Of a stretch of DNA of 64,000 nt, positions 15,871 to 24,182 are shown in pieces (the first letter of the stretch is position 1; each line of letters opens with the position of its first letter). The notes beneath the pieces were generated by a model. The model ran no database searches. It had not been told where the DNA came from and worked only from the letters and a program-made list of their open reading frames with translations. This stretch comes from G963674955 sp963674955. Its GTDB lineage: Bacteria > Desulfobacterota > Desulfovibrionia > Desulfovibrionales > Desulfovibrionaceae. The DNA lies in assembly GCA_963674955.2 (NCBI GenBank), contig CAXXKR010000004.1:434001-498000 (forward strand). The letters are read 5' to 3'. The position numbers and the translations under genes were made by a program.

Positions 15871-17157
15871 TTATTTCTCCCTCAGGTCCACGACTCGTTG
15901 GGCCTTGCCCTGAGCCTTGGGGATTGAATCATGCTGTACAAGCTCGACCCGCGGGGTGATCAATATTTCATCGCGCAGGCGGGTGGCGATTTTCTTTTGA
16001 AGCCCCTGCAGAATGCGCATGTCTTCGACGAAAAACTCCTCCTTGATCTCCACCTTGACCCGAATCTGGTCCATGAAGCCTTCACTTATCAGTTCGATGA
16101 GGTAGTTCTGGCCGACTTCTGGCAGGGACATGAGGGCCTGTTCGATCTGCATGGGATAGATGTTCACTCCCTTGAGGATGAGCATGTCGTCGGCGCGGCC
16201 TGCAATGCGGTCGATGCGCCTGTGGGTGCGGCCGCACGCGCATTCGCCTGGGATGAAGCGTGTCAGATCCCTGGTGCGGTAGCGGATGATGGGCATGCCT
16301 TCGCGTTTCAGGGTGGTCATGACCACCTCGCCGATTTCGCCGGGTTCAACCCATTCGCCTGTTTCCGGATCGATGATTTCCACCAGGAAGGCGTCTTCCC
16401 AGATGTGCATCCCCGACTGCCGTTCGCATTCAAAGGCCACGCCCGGTCCGTTCATCTCCGAGAGGCCGTAGGAGTTGTAGGCCTTGATGTGCATGAGTTC
16501 CTCGATGCGCTGGCGGGCTTCTTCCGTATGCGGTTCGGCTCCGATGAGCGCTATGCGCCAGGGCATGTCCTCAGGCTTGATGCCCGCCTCTTCGAGCTTG
16601 GATGCGAAATACAGGGCGTAGGAGGGGATGATGTGCAAAACAGTGACGTTGAAATCCCTGATAAGCTTGATTTGTCTCTTGGTGTTGCCTGCGCCTGCCG
16701 GAACCGTCAGGCAGCCGAGTTTTTCCGAACCGTAGTGGATGCCGAGGCCTCCGGTGAACAGGCCGTATCCGGCCATGTTTTGCAGCACATCGTTTTTTCT
16801 TACACCCGCAGTGTGCATGCTCCGGGCCATGAGGTCGGCCCAAGTGTCCAGGTCCTTCTGGGTATAGAAAACGGCGGTGGGCGTGCCTGTGGTGCCGGAA
16901 GAGGCGTGCAGGCGCACGAATTCGTCAAGGGATTTTGTAAGCAGGCCGTAAGGATATGCCGACCTGAGGTCGTCCTTGGTGGTGAAGGGGAGCTTCTTCA
17001 CGTCTTCCGGAGAATTTATCCGGGAGGCGTCGAATCCGGCAAGACGCTCCTTGTAAAAAGGGGAGTTGACGGCATTTGCGATCACATCCCTGAGGCGCGA
17101 GGCCTGCAATTCATCCAAATCTTTGCGTTCAATGGTTTCAACCGGATCGTAGTACAT
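15871..17157 (-). CDS. paaK: Phenylacetate-CoA ligase (AMP-forming)
   Basis: A 428-residue adenylating enzyme that activates phenylacetate or related aryl acids to CoA thioesters. The ATP-binding P-loop is HASSGTTGTPT, the aromatic pocket motif is YNSYGLSEMNGPG, and the hinge region is YRTRDLTRF; it closes with IPKAQGKAQRV, which carries the C-terminal catalytic Lys. The length is typical. In anaerobes these ligases pair with indolepyruvate:ferredoxin oxidoreductase in aromatic amino-acid fermentation, but no such gene is in this window. It sits 20 bp after the dnaB stop on the same strand. Confidence 0.92.
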   Translation of the reverse strand: MYYDPVETIERKDLDELQASRLRDVIANAVNSPFYKERLAGFDASRINSPEDVKKLPFTTKDDLRSAYPYGLLTKSLDEFVRLHASSGTTGTPTAVFYTQKDLDTWADLMARSMHTAGVRKNDVLQNMAGYGLFTGGLGIHYGSEKLGCLTVPAGAGNTKRQIKLIRDFNVTVLHIIPSYALYFASKLEEAGIKPEDMPWRIALIGAEPHTEEARQRIEELMHIKAYNSYGLSEMNGPGVAFECERQSGMHIWEDAFLVEIIDPETGEWVEPGEIGEVVMTTLKREGMPIIRYRTRDLTRFIPGECACGRTHRRIDRIAGRADDMLILKGVNIYPMQIEQALMSLPEVGQNYLIELISEGFMDQIRVKVEIKEEFFVEDMRILQGLQKKIATRLRDEILITPRVELVQHDSIPKAQGKAQRVVDLREK

Positions 17158-17177
17158 CTTGGCTCCCGGAATGGTCT

Positions 17178-18626
17178 TTAATCGGCGCCAGGGTATTCGG
17201 ACGGATATGGCGTATCAAGCAGAGGCTCGAATGCAGTGCATTTTTTCAGGAAAGCCAGCTCAATTTCGCCGGTGGGCCCGTTTCTCTGCTTGCCGATTAT
17301 GATTTCAGCGATCCCCTTTTTGGGGTTTTCTTCACTTTTGTTATAAAATTCATCTCGATAGATGAAAACAATTACGTCCGCATCCTGCTCGATGGCTCCT
17401 GATTCGCGCAGGTCGGACATCATGGGCCGCTTGTCGGTGCGTTCTTCAACCTTGCGGTTGAGCTGGGACAGGGCGATTACCGGAATATTGAGTTCCTTGG
17501 CGATGGCCTTGAGATTTCTGGAAATGTCCGAGATTTCCTGCTCGCGGGAATCAGTCCTGTGGCTGGAGCGCATCAGTTGGAGGTAGTCCACCACGATAAG
17601 GCCCAGGTTGCGTTCGGACTTCAGGCGCCTGCACCTGGCCCGAAGCTCGAGGGTGGAGAGGGCCGGGGTGTCGTCGATGAACAACTGGGCGTTGGAAAGC
17701 ACTTCTGCGGCATCGTAGAGTTTGCTCCAGTCGTTGTCGTCCAGATATCCGCTACGCAGCTTGCTGAGTTCCACTTTGCCCTGTGTGGCCAGCATGCGCA
17801 TGATGAGTTGGTCGCGGGACATCTCCAGGGAGAACACTGCTGTGGTGACGCCCGGGTCAATGGCCACGCGAGCGGCGATGTTCATGGCGAAAGCGGTTTT
17901 GCCCATGCTGGGCCGACCGGCGACAATTATCAGGTCCGAGTTCTGCAGCCCGGAGGTCATGAAGTCGAACTTTTCGTATCTGGTTGGAATTCCGGTAATC
18001 AGGGCCTCGTTTCCGACCCTGTTCTGCAAATCCTCAAAGACCTTGTCCACCATCTCCTTGCTGCCGAAAATGGTTGATTTCGATCTGGCGTTGGCGATCT
18101 GGTAGATGCTTTGTTCCGATTCGTCCAGAAGCTCTTCGACATCCATTGAATCGTAGGCCTTGCTGATGATCTCGCCGGCCACGTCGATGAGACCGCGTGA
18201 TATGGACTTGTCGCGAATGATTCTGGCATGGTGCAGGGTGTTGGCGGCACTGACGACTGAGTCGGAAAGTTCGGCCAGGTATACGGGGCCGCCTACGGAA
18301 TCCAGATCACCGCTTGCAGCGAGGTGCTCCGTGACCGTGACGAGGTCGATGGGGACGTTTTTATTGTAAAGGTCTACAAACGCCCTGAAAATTATTTCAT
18401 GGGCCGGAGAATAGAAATCCTCTGCTCCGAGGATGTCCACAAGGGAGTGAAAAGCTGAATTGCTTTGGAATACCCCGCCGAGCACTGATTGTTCGGCTTC
18501 GAGATTTTGTGGTGGTAGTTTGCGTAAAAGATCGGAAGAAGCCCGAGACTGGGCTTCTTCCGATTGGTACTTGCGACGGCCCGGATTAGGCCTCTTCTGA
18601 TTCTGATTCGGTGTCCTGCTGGTCAT
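17178..18626 (-). CDS. dnaB: Replicative DNA helicase
   Basis: A 482-residue DnaB. The N-terminal domain starts at LPPQNLEAEQSVLGG, and the RecA-like C-terminal ATPase has Walker A GRPSMGKTAFAMN, Walker B LIVVDYLQLM and the DnaB motif LSQLNRKVEERTDKRP. The 35 residues before the conserved core are basic and Asn-rich. The ATG lies inside the end of rplI (41-bp overlap). It is the last gene of the conserved rpsF-rpsR-rplI-dnaB operon. Confidence 0.95.
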   Translation of the reverse strand: MTSRTPNQNQKRPNPGRRKYQSEEAQSRASSDLLRKLPPQNLEAEQSVLGGVFQSNSAFHSLVDILGAEDFYSPAHEIIFRAFVDLYNKNVPIDLVTVTEHLAASGDLDSVGGPVYLAELSDSVVSAANTLHHARIIRDKSISRGLIDVAGEIISKAYDSMDVEELLDESEQSIYQIANARSKSTIFGSKEMVDKVFEDLQNRVGNEALITGIPTRYEKFDFMTSGLQNSDLIIVAGRPSMGKTAFAMNIAARVAIDPGVTTAVFSLEMSRDQLIMRMLATQGKVELSKLRSGYLDDNDWSKLYDAAEVLSNAQLFIDDTPALSTLELRARCRRLKSERNLGLIVVDYLQLMRSSHRTDSREQEISDISRNLKAIAKELNIPVIALSQLNRKVEERTDKRPMMSDLRESGAIEQDADVIVFIYRDEFYNKSEENPKKGIAEIIIGKQRNGPTGEIELAFLKKCTAFEPLLDTPYPSEYPGAD

Positions 18627-19140
18627 CGCTCACTTCGATTGGGTTCTCATCCACCGGCGGCTCTTCCGGCTGTTCTTCGACAACCTCGAGGGGCTGACCG
18701 TGCCTGATGATGGAAACCTTGAGTTCGCCGCGCACTTCAGGATGCAGGCGAATCTCGACAGTGTATTCACCAAGAGCGCGGATAGGCTCTGTCAGAATAA
18801 TCTTCCTGCGGTCAATATCAAGCCCTTTTTCAGCCAGGCTGTCGCCTATGTTGGATGTGGTGACGGAGCCGTAGAGCTTGTCACCGTCACCAACACGCAC
18901 GATGATTTCGATGGGTGTTGCGGCGATCTTGGCGGCGAGTTCCATTGCAGAGGCGCGAAGCGTGTCGGCTTTTTTCTGAAGCTTGTTGCGCTCCAGCTCG
19001 AACTGTTTCAGGCTCGCGGTGGTGGCGGGCATGGCCAATCCTTTGGGAATAAGGAAATTTCGGCCATAACCGGGTTTTACAGTGACGATTTCCCCAAGCT
19101 TACCGAGAGAATCGACATCAGCTCTTAAAATAAGTTTCAT
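18586..19140 (-). CDS. rplI: Ribosomal protein L9
   Basis: A 184-residue L9 with the N-terminal motif LGEIVTVKPGYGRNFLIPKGLA. The normal protein is about 148 residues; this one has an extra acidic tail of about 35 residues (EEQPEEPPVDENP to the end, rich in Glu, Asp and Ser). The dnaB start overlaps that tail. TAGGAGGGA Shine-Dalgarno. Confidence 0.96.
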   Translation of the reverse strand: MKLILRADVDSLGKLGEIVTVKPGYGRNFLIPKGLAMPATTASLKQFELERNKLQKKADTLRASAMELAAKIAATPIEIIVRVGDGDKLYGSVTTSNIGDSLAEKGLDIDRRKIILTEPIRALGEYTVEIRLHPEVRGELKVSIIRHGQPLEVVEEQPEEPPVDENPIEVSDDQQDTESESEEA

Positions 19141-19151
19141 CTGATTCCCTC

Positions 19152-19412
19152 CTAGGCGGTTTTCTTCTTGACGTCCGTGCTGTGAACAGTTGTGTAGAAC
19201 AGCAGGGCCATCTGCCTTGCACGCTTGATTTCCGTGGTCAGGCGGCGCTGGTGCTTGGCGCAGGTGCCGGTGATGCGGCGGGCAATGATCTTGCCGCGTT
19301 CAGTCGTGAAGTCCTGCAGGATGTCCGGACGCTTGTAATCCAGGGGCAGTTCGGAATCAGCGCAAAAGCGGCAGAATTTTTTCCTGGGGGTGAATTTTCT
19401 TTTGAAAGCCAT
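19152..19412 (-). CDS. rpsR: Ribosomal protein S18
   Basis: An 86-residue S18 starting [17 protein letters not shown]. It retains CRFC and a later CAKH, so it is the zinc-binding (C+) form rather than the zinc-free paralog. The frame is open much further upstream, but the ATG at 19412 has a GGAGG ahead of it. It is the second gene of the rpsF operon. Confidence 0.96.
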   Translation of the reverse strand: MAFKRKFTPRKKFCRFCADSELPLDYKRPDILQDFTTERGKIIARRITGTCAKHQRRLTTEIKRARQMALLFYTTVHSTDVKKKTA

Positions 19413-19414
19413 TT

Positions 19415-19723
19415 TTACGCCTCCTGGGTGGTGTTGTCCGCAAGTTTTACCGTGACGAACTTGTAGATATCGTCGGAAATGCGGATGTTGCGTTCCAATT
19501 CGGTGACAAGCTCGCCGGGAGCATTGTAGACCAGACGGACGTAGTAGCCGCGGGTCTGTTTCCGGACCGGATAAGCCAGGGTGCGAATTCCCCACTCGTC
19601 GACTTCGGAGATTTTGCCGTCTCCCTTCGCGACGATGTCGGAAAGGTTTTCGATGATCCCATTGCGCCCATCCTCGGCCAATTCCGGGGAAAGAAGCAAT
19701 AAAGTCTCATAATTGTTGACCAT
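19415..19723 (-). CDS. rpsF: Ribosomal protein S6
   Basis: A 102-residue S6 with the typical [12 protein letters not shown] start and [18 protein letters not shown] core. AAGGAGGA Shine-Dalgarno. It is the first gene of the rpsF-rpsR-rplI-dnaB operon. Confidence 0.96.
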   Translation of the reverse strand: MVNNYETLLLLSPELAEDGRNGIIENLSDIVAKGDGKISEVDEWGIRTLAYPVRKQTRGYYVRLVYNAPGELVTELERNIRISDDIYKFVTVKLADNTTQEA

Positions 19724-19789
19724 TTGGTTCCTCCTTGTGGTCTAATAGGCCCTTTCATAAAGGTGAAAGAGCAAGGCAGAACTGGAATG

Positions 19790-19816
19790 ATTATTGTGTT
19801 TGTCCGCGTCTGTCAA
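19790..19816 (-). promoter_or_regulatory. Probable sigma-70 promoter of rpsF-rpsR-rplI-dnaB
   Basis: On the minus strand TTGACA (19816-19811) is followed by AATAAT (19795-19790) with a 15-base spacer. It is just downstream of the UGA-containing small gene and about 65 bases upstream of the rpsF start. Confidence 0.45.
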
Positions 19817-19827
19817 GGATTGCGGAC

Positions 19828-19965
19828 CTATTCTTTGTCTTTTGGCGGCTTCCAGCCGCACGAATCCTTGGATGATCAGGTGGGTATGCCAAGCCGGGGC
19901 AGTACGAATTTAATCAGCACAACCCAGACAACGACCATCCCCAGAAGAGCCAACAGGCCATCCAT
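19828..19965 (-). CDS. Candidate small membrane selenoprotein (in-frame UGA at codon 30)
   Basis: A 45-codon frame interrupted only by a UGA at 19878-19876. The first 29 residues form one membrane helix (LLALLGMVVVWVVLIKF) followed by VLPRLGIPT. If the UGA is read as selenocysteine (U), the tail is U-SSKDS-CGWKPPKDKE and ends at TAG. A GGGAG Shine-Dalgarno lies 8 bases before the ATG. A hairpin fitting the bacterial SECIS rules follows the UGA. The gene starts 27 bp after the purC stop on the same strand, so it is probably cotranscribed with hisD-purC. selC is present at 49140-49233. A redox role via a Sec/Cys pair facing the membrane surface is inferred. The alternative is a 29-residue peptide ending at UGA. 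Confidence 0.6.
19845..19878 (-). promoter_or_regulatory. Bacterial SECIS-like hairpin with its UGA
   Basis: Downstream of UGA (19878-19876) the mRNA folds into GCGGCU (19859-19854), loop GGA (19853-19851) and AGCCGC (19850-19845). The 6-bp stem, the G at the first loop position and the 22-base distance from UGA to the loop agree with the published bacterial SECIS consensus (stem 4-16 bp, G among the first two loop bases, 16-37 bases). It lies entirely within the extended coding frame, as bacterial SECIS elements do. Confidence 0.55.
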
Positions 19966-19992
19966 AAGTTTTTCTCCCGCTTTTACAGAATA

Positions 19993-20889
19993 TTATACCT
20001 TGAGATCAGAGCCGGTCAGGAGGCGATAGGCCTCCAGATACTTGTCCCTGGTCTGTTCAGCAATCTCTACCGGTATAGTAGGAGCGGGAGGCTTTTTGTC
20101 AAACCCTATGGATGTAAGCCAATCGCGAAGGAACTGTTTGTCGAAGCTCGGCTGTCCACCGCCCGGCTGGTAACCTTTCGCGGGCCAGAATCTGGATGAG
20201 TCGGGAGTGAGCACCTCGTCGATGAGCATCAGGCCGTCTTTGCCCATTCCGAATTCGAATTTGGTGTCGGCTATTATGATGCCTTTTTCGCGGGCGAAAT
20301 CCCTGGCCTTGGCATATATGGCCAGTGTGGTTTTCTGGACTTGTTCAAAAAGTTCCCGGCCCACGATTTCCGCAGCCTTGGCAGTGCTGATGTTTTCGTC
20401 GTGTTCTCCCAGCTCGGCCTTTGTGGAGGGGGTGAACAGCGGTTCGGGCAGCATTTGGGATTCAAGCAGTCCCTTGGGCAGTTCGTGTCCGCAAATCTTC
20501 CCCGTAGCAAGATAATCCTTCCAGCCTGAACCCGTGATAAAGCCGCGCACGATGCATTCGATGGCCAGTGGCTGGGCCTTGCGCACCAGGACGGAACGGC
20601 CTTCCAGGATGTCCCGATGAGCGCGCAGGGGCGCCGGGTAGTCGTCGACCTTCGAGGCCAGCAGATGGTTGGGAACTATGTCCTTCATCATTTCCATCCA
20701 GAACAGGGTGATCTGGTTGAGAATGGCGCCCTTGTATGGGATGGGGTCGGGCATGATCACGTCATAGGCGGATATCCTGTCCGTGGTGACGATGAGCAGC
20801 GTTTCCCCGTCAATTTCGTATATGTCGCGAACCTTGCCCCTGGAAAGAAGCGGGTATTCCTTGATCTCGGTATTGGTGACTATCTTCAT
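19993..20889 (-). CDS. purC: Phosphoribosylaminoimidazole-succinocarboxamide synthase
   Basis: A 298-residue SAICAR synthetase for purine biosynthesis. The N-terminal nucleotide loop [12 protein letters not shown] and the [20 protein letters not shown] region are typical, as is [16 protein letters not shown]. Its length matches the longer (about 300-residue) form, also found in yeast, rather than the roughly 240-residue E. coli form. The start is 1 base from the hisD stop. Confidence 0.95.
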   Translation of the reverse strand: MKIVTNTEIKEYPLLSRGKVRDIYEIDGETLLIVTTDRISAYDVIMPDPIPYKGAILNQITLFWMEMMKDIVPNHLLASKVDDYPAPLRAHRDILEGRSVLVRKAQPLAIECIVRGFITGSGWKDYLATGKICGHELPKGLLESQMLPEPLFTPSTKAELGEHDENISTAKAAEIVGRELFEQVQKTTLAIYAKARDFAREKGIIIADTKFEFGMGKDGLMLIDEVLTPDSSRFWPAKGYQPGGGQPSFDKQFLRDWLTSIGFDKKPPAPTIPVEIAEQTRDKYLEAYRLLTGSDLKV

Positions 20890-20890
20890 C

Positions 20891-22204
20891 CTATTTCTCG
20901 CTTTTTATTCTGCATTCGACGGAGCGGGCATGCGCTTCAAGCCCCTCCAGCCTGGCCAGGCGGGCAATCTTGCCCCCATGCTCGTTTATGTAGTCTCCGG
21001 TGGTGGAGATCACGCTTGATTTCTTGCAAAAGTCCTGAACGGACAAAGCCGATGAAAACCTCGCGGTTCCAAGTGTCGGCAGGACGTGGTTTGGTCCGGC
21101 AAAATAATCGCCCACAGGCTCCGGGGTGTTGTGGCCCATGAAGATTGCTCCGGCATGACGAATTTTGCCCAGCAACGGCCAGGGGTCGGCAACCGCCAAC
21201 TCCAGGTGTTCGGGCGCTATCCTGTTCACCAAGTCAAGGCCTGCATCAATGTCCTTGACCAGAATGACCGCCCCCCAGTCTTCAAGCGACTTTGCGGCTA
21301 TGTCGCTTCTGGGCAGTTCCGCAGTCTTTTTTTCAAGCTCCGAGATAACGTCATTCGCCAATTCTTGGCTATTGGTCGCCAGAAGAGACGCGGCAAGGGG
21401 GTCGTGTTCAGCCTGCGAAAGCATGTCCGCAGCCAGCCAGTCGGGCCTCGCCGAATCGTCCGCAAGAATCAGAATTTCACTTGGCCCCGCGATCATGTCT
21501 ATGCCCACTTCGCCCTTGAGCAGGGCCTTGGCCGTGGCCACGAAAATGTTGCCCGGTCCGGCCAGCATGTCGCAAGGTTCGATGCTCTTTGTTCCGCAGG
21601 CCAGTGCCGCTATGGCCCATGCGCTGCCGGCCCTGAATATCTGGTCGAGCCCGAGAATCTTCGCCGTGGCCAGAATGTAGGGGTTCAGGCTTCCGTCCTG
21701 CATGGGCGGAGAGGTGACGGCGATATCCTTTACCCCGGCGATGACGGCGGGGACGGCGTTCATTATCAGGCTGGATATAAGCGGTGTCTTGCCGCCCTGA
21801 CCGCCGGGCACATAAAGGCCGACGCGATCAACAGGGTTGACGAGCTGGCCGAGAATCGTTCCGTCCGGTTTAGTGATCCACCATGAGTTTTCCTTTTGGC
21901 GGGAATGAAAGGAACGCACGTTTTCAACCGCCTGGGAAATGATGTCGATGTCCGTGTCGGGCAGGGATTCGTAAGCGGTTTCGATTTCGTTTTTGCCGAC
22001 CTTGATCATTGATTCGTCGAAATCCGGGCAATCGAATTTCCTGGTATATTCGACCAGCGCTGCGTCGCCTTTGGCTCTTACTGCTGAAATGATATCCCTG
22101 ACCAGATTTTCGATCTTGTCGTCAGGATTTTTTCGAGTCGCAAGCCAGTTTCTGATTTCAGGCCAGTCTTTTGAAGAATCGTATTTCAATTCCCTGCAAA
22201 TCAT
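20891..22204 (-). CDS. hisD: Histidinol dehydrogenase
   Basis: A 437-residue NAD- and zinc-dependent enzyme for the last two steps of histidine synthesis. Conserved blocks include [47 protein letters not shown] and the zinc/catalytic regions AEHDP and APEHLELA. It heads a hisD-purC operon that continues into the candidate selenoprotein gene. Shine-Dalgarno is weak. Confidence 0.95.
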   Translation of the reverse strand: MICRELKYDSSKDWPEIRNWLATRKNPDDKIENLVRDIISAVRAKGDAALVEYTRKFDCPDFDESMIKVGKNEIETAYESLPDTDIDIISQAVENVRSFHSRQKENSWWITKPDGTILGQLVNPVDRVGLYVPGGQGGKTPLISSLIMNAVPAVIAGVKDIAVTSPPMQDGSLNPYILATAKILGLDQIFRAGSAWAIAALACGTKSIEPCDMLAGPGNIFVATAKALLKGEVGIDMIAGPSEILILADDSARPDWLAADMLSQAEHDPLAASLLATNSQELANDVISELEKKTAELPRSDIAAKSLEDWGAVILVKDIDAGLDLVNRIAPEHLELAVADPWPLLGKIRHAGAIFMGHNTPEPVGDYFAGPNHVLPTLGTARFSSALSVQDFCKKSSVISTTGDYINEHGGKIARLARLEGLEAHARSVECRIKSEK

Positions 22205-22336
22205 CTTATGTTTTGTCCTGATATTTAAGGTTTTTAAGCATGCAACATAAGTGGTGACGGTCTTTCTTTTGAAGTTGAAACCATATCCGAGAGCATCTTA
22301 AAAGTCGAGTTTGGCATTGGGCCGTGACCTGAAAGC

Positions 22337-22369
22337 AAAAAAAACGGGCCGGGGTTCCCACCCCGGCCC
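22337..22369 (-). terminator. Rho-independent terminator of the porin gene
   Basis: A 10-bp GC-rich hairpin (GGGCCGGGGT, loop, complement) with eight A residues on its plus-strand left side, giving a U tract on the minus strand. It is 32 bases beyond the porin stop. Confidence 0.9.
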
Positions 22370-22401
22370 TGTAATGGCTTTGGTCAAAGTTAAAGGTTTA
22401 T

Positions 22402-23884
22402 TTAGAAGTCGTAGCGGAGACCGAAGCTCAGCTTGAGAGCGTCGGAGTCCAGATCGTCATTGTTGGACATGGCGTCGCCATATACGTTGTTGACACCGCT
22501 CTTGCCGGCGGCATTGTTCCAGAGGTCTTCGTCGTAGCAGTTGATGATGTAGCCAAGCTGCAGGTTGGCGGTCAACTCTTCGTAGATCTGGTAGCTGGTG
22601 TTCAGGTCGATTTCCCAGATGGCGTCTTCTTCCGTCAGGGTGCGGCCGTAAACAGCGTTTGTGCCGGCGGCGTCATCGATGAATTCCTTGTCGTTGGTAC
22701 CGGCAACATACATAACGGTAAAGGTGTGGCTCAGGCCTTCAAGGAAGCTGATGTCCTTGAGGGACAGACCCAGGGCCCAGAAACCGCTCTGCAGGGCGTC
22801 GTTGCCCAAGGAGCCGTCAAGACCCCAGTCGCCGCCAAACCACATGGAACCAACGTCCCAGTCACCAACGATGCTGGGCAGGCGTTCGGAACCGGCGTCG
22901 CCGGTGGTGGAGTTTCCGTCTTCACCGGAAGTGTAGGCGAAGAACAGTTCGGGGGTCACGTACTCGGAGATGCCGGTGTATTCAACGGACAGGTCCAGAG
23001 CCCAACCTTCGCGTTCCTGGTCGCCTTCACGAGCGGTTCTGGTTGTCGGCGTCTTCGCCGGAACCAACGTAACCGTAGTTGACGTCGAAACCGATGACGA
23101 AGGGATCAAGCAGATCCATGGTCAGGGCCAAACCAGCGAAGTGAGCGGAACGGCCTTCCTGAGTTGTGGCGTTGGGGGCGATCAGGCCACCAAGACCGAA
23201 CTCGCCGGAGTTGACAGCGTTGGCACCGGCCCAGCCGTAAGCATACCAGGGAGTGGCAGTGATGCCGTCCAGGCTGATGGGCAGAGCGGTGTAGAAGACG
23301 TCGAACTCGTCGCCACCAAAGGTGTCGGCTTCGTCGTTAACGGTGTTAGGAGCATCGCCGGCGTCCCTCAGGCGGGAGTAGCCGAGCAGCAGAGCCAGTT
23401 CGTCCATGACGGGAACGGTGATCTGCAGGCCAGTGGCTTCTTCGGACATGATCATGCTGGCGCCGACAGCGCTGGGCAGAGCAGTGGAGAAGAAACCGGC
23501 CAGGATGCGGACGTCGGTCTCGGGCCAGTTGAAGTCGATGTAGGCCTGACGGACTTCAATGATGGCATTGGAGTCGCCAACGCCGAAGGCACCGTTGGTA
23601 CCCCAGGCAGCGGTTCCAATCTCAGTCTGCAGGACGCCTTTCAGAGTTTCGTTGGCAACGAACTCGAAAGTGGTCCTGGCGCGCTGCAGGATGGACAGAT
23701 CGTCTTCGTTGCCGGCGGCGGTGCCAGTGGCGCCTTCGTCGTCAGCGGAGAGCAGATCGAAGTTGTCGGTGAACAGCATTTCAATGCGCCAGTCGCCGGA
23801 AGCCCTGAGCTCCAAAGCGGCAGCGTTAGCAGCCATGCCAAGCACGAAGGCCAGCAGGACAGTAAGCATTACCAAACGTTTCAT
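22402..23884 (-). pseudogene. Desulfovibrio-type outer-membrane porin with a frameshift
   Basis: Two abutting reading frames together give one porin of about 493 residues. The first (23884 down to 23027) has a signal peptide ending NAAALEL and beta-barrel sequence, then stops at NQNRS. The second continues in another frame from REGDQEREGWALDL to a C-terminal LRYDF, the aromatic end expected for barrel insertion by BAM. The total length equals a whole number of codons plus one base, consistent with one inserted base near 23032. It lacks neighbours in an operon, has AAGGAAGGA before the ATG and its own terminator, as expected for an abundant porin. Either a true frameshift or a sequencing error. 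Confidence 0.8.
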
Positions 23885-23946
23885 AGTTAATCCTTCCTTC
23901 TTTTGCAGTTAGATCACGACCAAAGGTTTCCCATTACTTGATTGCC

Positions 23947-23975
23947 CTTTTACATGTTTCCAAATGCCATTGCAA
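23947..23975 (-). promoter_or_regulatory. Possible porin promoter
   Basis: On the minus strand TTGCAA (23975-23970), a 17-base spacer, and TAAAAG (23952-23947), about 60 bases upstream of the porin ATG. The rest of the 23885-24182 gap is AT-rich and shows no coding sequence; it must also contain the uvrC promoter, which I could not place. Confidence 0.3.
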
Positions 23976-24182
23976 GGGAAAATGACCATTTTTTTGACAA
24001 AAGTAAAATTTTTTTTACCGTACAAAATACTATACCCCTGTTTTTGTCCGTAGTATTTAAGTTTATGTTATAATGAGCTTTAATCTGTCTAGAAAATGTC
24101 GAGTCATGAAGAAACCCATGATGGCGGAGTGTTTTTTTTTGAGTTAAGATTTTTTTGACAAAAAAATTGAACAGGAATTTTC

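Noticed and set aside
15931..17181. Plus-strand frame of 416 codons opposite paaK
   Set aside because: It is antisense to a full-length phenylacetate-CoA ligase; its residue composition is artefactual.
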